Positions 61,432 through 64,000 of a DNA stretch of 64,000 nt are shown one piece after another. Position 1 is the first letter of the stretch; every line of letters starts with the position of its first letter. The DNA lies in contig NZ_CP157587.1 of the NCBI RefSeq assembly GCF_022828245.2, positions 663,701 through 727,700 of the forward strand, written 5' to 3'. The notes below the pieces were generated by a model. That model saw only the letters and a program-made list of their open reading frames with translations. It was not told where the DNA came from and ran no database searches. The stretch comes from Nanosynbacter sp900555675. GTDB taxonomy: Bacteria; Patescibacteriota; Saccharimonadia; Saccharimonadales; Saccharimonadaceae. The translations under genes were made by a program, and so were the position numbers.

Positions 61432-61834
61432 ATTAAGATTTCTTATCGTTGGCAGTACTAATACGGTACTAGATTTTGGCATACTTTTTAGTCTAACAAT
61501 CTTTTTAAATATCCCAAAAGAGTTTGCTAATTTTATATCAACATTCGTTGCCTTTTTGTTCTCATTTTTTGCAAATAAAAAATATACTTTCAAGTCAACA
61601 TCCCAAAACTTGAAAAAACAATTTCTTTTATTCGCCGCAGTTACATTGTTTGGTTTATGGGTAATTCAGACAATTATTATCGCTATTATTACACCGATAT
61701 TTATAAACTTCGGACTAAATAAATCACTCGCTCTATTAATCAGCAAGCTAGCCGCCACGGTAGTCAGCCTCGTTTGGAATTACGTTCTATACTCCAGGAT
61801 AGTCTTTAAAGACACTAAGAACTCTTCTGACTAA
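61400..61834 (+). CDS. GtrA family membrane protein
   Basis: This 144-aa protein has four membrane helices and the GtrA head FLIVGSTNTVLDFGI and NYVLYSRIVF tail. It probably flips the polyprenyl-phosphate sugar made by the upstream enzyme. AGAGGAG precedes the ATG by 5 nt. Its 3' end overlaps the opposite-strand jag gene by 20 nt. Confidence 0.9.
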   Translation: MQEILKKHADKLRFLIVGSTNTVLDFGILFSLTIFLNIPKEFANFISTFVAFLFSFFANKKYTFKSTSQNLKKQFLLFAAVTLFGLWVIQTIIIAIITPIFINFGLNKSLALLISKLAATVVSLVWNYVLYSRIVFKDTKNSSD

Positions 61835-62276
61835 TAATCAGCCGTCGTTCGCGACCTTCACCTTCAGAATGCGTATCAATATCGCTATATTCACCAGCCA
61901 AGTGATGCACTGTCCAGCGATCAGCAGCATTCAAATCCACCACCTTTGATTCACCGGTTCGTCGAACTTCCTCAATCCAGCCGCGCGCCTTTTCGGCAAT
62001 TTTTTCAGCGTGCTGCTTTTTATAGTCCGCAATATCCAAATTCACCCGAACGGTTGACGCTTCTTTATGATGAAGAGCTGTCGACAAAAGATTCTGAATA
62101 CTACGCAATGTTTCCGCATTTCTGCCGATTAAAATACTACTTCGCTCGCTATGCGGAATTGAAGCCACAACAATTCCATCTTCGATTTTTACTGAAACTT
62201 CCAGATTCAAGTCAAAGAACGTTAGCAAATCCTCTAAATATTTTTTTACAAATTCAACCGTTTCAATTTGGTCCAT
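61815..62276 (-). CDS. jag: Jag/KhpB RNA-binding protein (KH and R3H domains)
   Basis: This 153-aa cytoplasmic protein has a KH domain (about 25-85, GxxG in LIGRNAETL) and an R3H domain (about 95-150, arginine and histidine in DRWTVHH). The N-terminal Jag_N domain of Firmicute proteins is absent. It is thought to bind RNA in cell-shape and division control. AAGGAGGA precedes the ATG. It follows yidC by 9 nt, the conserved oriC order. Confidence 0.93.
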   Translation of the reverse strand: MDQIETVEFVKKYLEDLLTFFDLNLEVSVKIEDGIVVASIPHSERSSILIGRNAETLRSIQNLLSTALHHKEASTVRVNLDIADYKKQHAEKIAEKARGWIEEVRRTGESKVVDLNAADRWTVHHLAGEYSDIDTHSEGEGRERRLIISQKSS

Positions 62277-62285
62277 AAATCCTCC

Positions 62286-63206
62286 TTAATCCTTAGCCTT
62301 GATCCGAGTTATCCTTGCCTCTGTAGCCTTTTTAACACGTTTGTCGATTTTTGTCGATGCTTTAGATTTTTGAGATGATTTTTTATCTGCAATTTCTTGC
62401 ATTTCTTTAGAGTCTTGCTTGAAGATGATATAGTTCTGGAGATATCCCACGGCGCTAGCTGTCGTCAAATAAAGCGCCAAAGCCGCCGGCAAATATACAA
62501 TCACGAAGAACATCATTACTGGCATAAATTTCATCATTTTTCGTGTCATAATGGCATTTACTTCTGCCTGATCTGCCTCTTTTCCATCGCCAGCCTCAGC
62601 TAAAATGTCACGCAATTTACGATTACTGTCGGATTGGGGCGACAATTGTTTTGAAGTTAAATATTGCAAATATGCCGCAACTGCCGCCAAAATAACCAAG
62701 CCAACAACAATTCCATTCTTTGATATTGCGTACTGCGTTAAATCTATAATTCCCAGGAAATTCTGATTAAATTGATCCGGATTATTCACTAAATTATTAG
62801 CAACCGGCAGATTTTTCATGAAATCATAAACATATTTTCCTAAGTCGGCGCGACTAGAAACGAAAATCTGCACCACTCGATACATCGCAATCAAAATTGG
62901 CAACTGAATAATCATAACGCCAATTGAACCAAAGGCACTGACGTTGTGTTTTTTATAAAGCTCCACCATCGCTAGGTTACGCATTTGTGGATTTTTTGCG
63001 TACTGTTTTTTGATCTTCACCAGCTCTGGCTGCATTTTACGCATTGCCTTTGCTTGATGAAGCTGCTTCTTAATTAGCGGCCAAAGTAAAAGTCTTACAA
63101 TAATCGTAAAGATAATGACGCTAACACCAAAATTCGGAATCAGACTATAAATAGCCATTAGCAAATTTAAAATCGGTCGAACAATAAACTCATCAAAAAA
63201 ACTCAT
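62286..63206 (-). CDS. yidC: Membrane protein insertase YidC/Oxa1
   Basis: This 306-aa insertase has five membrane helices typical of the Oxa1 core: FGVSVIIFTIIVRLLLWPL with the conserved Arg in the groove, KKQLHQAKAMRKMQPE coiled loop, and a basic C-terminal tail (about 270-306, Lys-rich) that may bind ribosomes. The large periplasmic domain of Proteobacteria and a lipobox are missing. It starts 6 nt after TATAAT (leaderless). Confidence 0.95.
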   Translation of the reverse strand: MSFFDEFIVRPILNLLMAIYSLIPNFGVSVIIFTIIVRLLLWPLIKKQLHQAKAMRKMQPELVKIKKQYAKNPQMRNLAMVELYKKHNVSAFGSIGVMIIQLPILIAMYRVVQIFVSSRADLGKYVYDFMKNLPVANNLVNNPDQFNQNFLGIIDLTQYAISKNGIVVGLVILAAVAAYLQYLTSKQLSPQSDSNRKLRDILAEAGDGKEADQAEVNAIMTRKMMKFMPVMMFFVIVYLPAALALYLTTASAVGYLQNYIIFKQDSKEMQEIADKKSSQKSKASTKIDKRVKKATEARITRIKAKD

Positions 63207-63212
63207 GTCTTA

Positions 63213-63218
63213 ATTATA
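63213..63218 (-). promoter_or_regulatory. -10 element of leaderless yidC-jag operon
   Basis: TATAAT followed by 6 nt (TAAGAC) and ATG at 63206. Confidence 0.62.
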
Positions 63219-63230
63219 GCAAAAAAGCGT

Positions 63231-63578
63231 CTATTTATACAGTTGAGCTTGAGAGAAAAGATTCTTTATCGTCTGCTTCAAGTCTTTATGCGGCATCGAT
63301 AAAACTTCCGCCGAAAATATAATAACAGCCACGTCTTGATCATTTTTCATATTAGGCAGCTCCAGGCGAATAATTTCATAAACACGTCGACGTATACGAT
63401 TCCGACGCACTGCTGATTTTAGAACTTTTTTACTAACAACGACCGCAAACCTACTGTGATTTCGATACGGATTTTTCACATATTTTATCGTGGCTATAGA
63501 CGAACGAACCGCCTGTCCATTTTTATAGACAAACTTAAGACTGCCATGGCCGTGAAACCGATTACACTGTTGTAACAT
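63231..63578 (-). CDS. rnpA: Ribonuclease P protein component
   Basis: This 115-aa basic protein helps RNase P RNA mature tRNA 5' ends. It has the head NRFHGHGSLKFVY and the signature KSAVRRNRIRRRVYEIIR (RNR motif). A TATAAT lies 8 nt before the ATG, so it is near-leaderless and transcribed separately from rpmH, which ends in a terminator. Confidence 0.95.
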   Translation of the reverse strand: MLQQCNRFHGHGSLKFVYKNGQAVRSSIATIKYVKNPYRNHSRFAVVVSKKVLKSAVRRNRIRRRVYEIIRLELPNMKNDQDVAVIIFSAEVLSMPHKDLKQTIKNLFSQAQLYK

Positions 63579-63597
63579 ATTTTACAATTATATCAAA

Positions 63598-63624
63598 AAA
63601 TCCCGCCTTCATCGACGGGATAAT
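63598..63624 (-). terminator. Terminator between rpmH and rnpA
   Basis: ATCCCG pairs with CGGGAT around a GC-rich loop (minus strand), with seven T following. It ends the rpmH transcript directly before the rnpA promoter. Confidence 0.82.
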
Positions 63625-63639
63625 TTTTAGCTATTAAAA

Positions 63640-63777
63640 TTAAATAGCAATTTTAGCGCGACCCTTTAGGCGGCGGCGCTTCAAAACCAGCCTACCAGCC
63701 TTGGTAGAAACTCGTGCCCTAAAACCATGCGTCTTTGCACGGTGTCGGGTGTGTGGTTGAAATGTTCGCTTTGGCAT
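63640..63777 (-). CDS. rpmH: 50S ribosomal protein L34
   Basis: This 45-aa ribosomal protein was found by translating the minus strand: MPKRTFQPHTRHRAKTHGF, then a basic C-terminus RRRLKGRAKIAI. All L34 features are present (KRTFQP, RxKxHGFRxR, GRxVLxRRRxKGR). A TATACT lies 10 nt before its ATG, within the oriC-side gap. Confidence 0.97.
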   Translation of the reverse strand: MPKRTFQPHTRHRAKTHGFRARVSTKAGRLVLKRRRLKGRAKIAI

Positions 63778-63828
63778 ATCAACAAATAGTATATATTTTT
63801 TCAGTACTTTTTGCAAGTCGACAATGAC

Positions 63829-63945
63829 TTTTCCACTATCGACGTATATTTTTCCACAGTTTTAACAGATGAGAATTTTAATTGTGGAAAACTCCACCCC
63901 TGTTTTGAATAGTAACCTTTCTACTCCGTTTATACTTGTGGAAAA
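63829..63945. other. oriC-side DnaA-box cluster
   Basis: Within the 223-bp rpmH-dnaA gap are TTTTCCACT (63829-63837), TTTTCCACA (63850-63858) and two reverse-oriented TGTGGAAAA (63883-63891 and 63937-63945). The common form TTATCCACA is not used; all sites share TTTTCCAC. Together with the gene order this marks the replication-origin region. No clear DUE was identified. Confidence 0.8.
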
Positions 63946-64000
63946 CTCCCCTTATTTGCTATAGTAAAGATAGTTAACAGGATTTGAGGGAGTAATTTTC
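63936..64000 (+). promoter_or_regulatory. dnaA promoter and ribosome-binding site
   Basis: A weak -35 TTGTGG (63936-63941) overlaps a DnaA box, 18 bp before TATAGT (63960-63965). GAGGGAG (63986-63992) is placed for a start codon at about 64001. Overlap of box and promoter suggests autoregulation. The gene itself is outside the window; dnaA is inferred from the order rpmH-rnpA-yidC-jag. Confidence 0.6.

Overview
The window looks like one end of the oriC region of a small, AT-rich, densely packed bacterial genome, most likely a Saccharibacterium (TM7, Patescibacteria/CPR). This is inferred from gene content and style: almost no intergenic space, many convergent gene pairs only a few bases apart, small Sec-exported enzymes, a large surface-polysaccharide locus, an anaerobic ribonucleotide reductase, and no rRNA or biosynthetic operons. 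The standard genetic code appears to apply, since TGA ends ordinary genes. No rRNA, CRISPR array, transposase or prophage was seen.

Layout. 1-5.1 kb: a heterodimeric multidrug-type ABC exporter (one half cut by the window edge), tRNA-Pro, a NUDIX hydrolase and a polar amino-acid ABC importer. 5.1-15.9 kb: an LtaS/MdoB-like phosphatase-superfamily enzyme, galE, a CIRCE-controlled ClpB without N-domain, a methyltransferase, a membrane CxxC protein paired with a DsbA-like thiol oxidoreductase, an ABC-2 exporter, a polysaccharide deacetylase and a DUF167 protein. 16-23 kb: a leftward operon nrdD-nrdG-flavin reductase-acidic Cys-rich protein behind a promoter carrying two NrdR boxes, followed by a reverse transcriptase of the Abi/unknown-group type that has its own promoter and a tiny leader ORF. 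23-28.4 kb: a two-component system, a small winged-helix regulator and two tandem secreted GH16 enzymes, one with a LAxTG sorting signal. 28.4-34.2 kb: a GT2-GT39 fusion gene split by an in-frame amber codon, two accessory genes of unknown function, tRNA-Asn and a LexA DNA-binding domain without peptidase.

34.2-61.8 kb is a surface-glycan locus: O-antigen ligase/polymerase-like protein, initiating phosphoglycosyltransferase, many glycosyltransferases, the full dTDP-L-rhamnose set (rmlA, B, C, D plus a second rmlD-like gene), a Wzx-type flippase, a Wzm/Wzt ABC exporter, twin DUF2142 membrane proteins, a GtrA/GtrB-type pair and a secreted muralytic-like protein with about nine ChW-type repeats. 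Together these point to a rhamnose-containing surface polymer with both Wzx- and ABC-type export, and to secreted proteins suited to contact with a host cell. 61.8-64 kb holds the conserved block jag-yidC-rnpA-rpmH, then a DnaA-box cluster and the promoter and ribosome-binding site of dnaA, whose start lies just outside.

Regulation visible in the sequence: CIRCE/HrcA at clpB, paired NrdR boxes at nrdD, DnaA boxes near dnaA, and a recurrent arrangement in which a -10 hexamer sits exactly 6 nt before the start codon of at least twelve genes, implying widespread leaderless mRNAs alongside genes with strong Shine-Dalgarno sites. No stretch longer than 300 bases lacks a gene.
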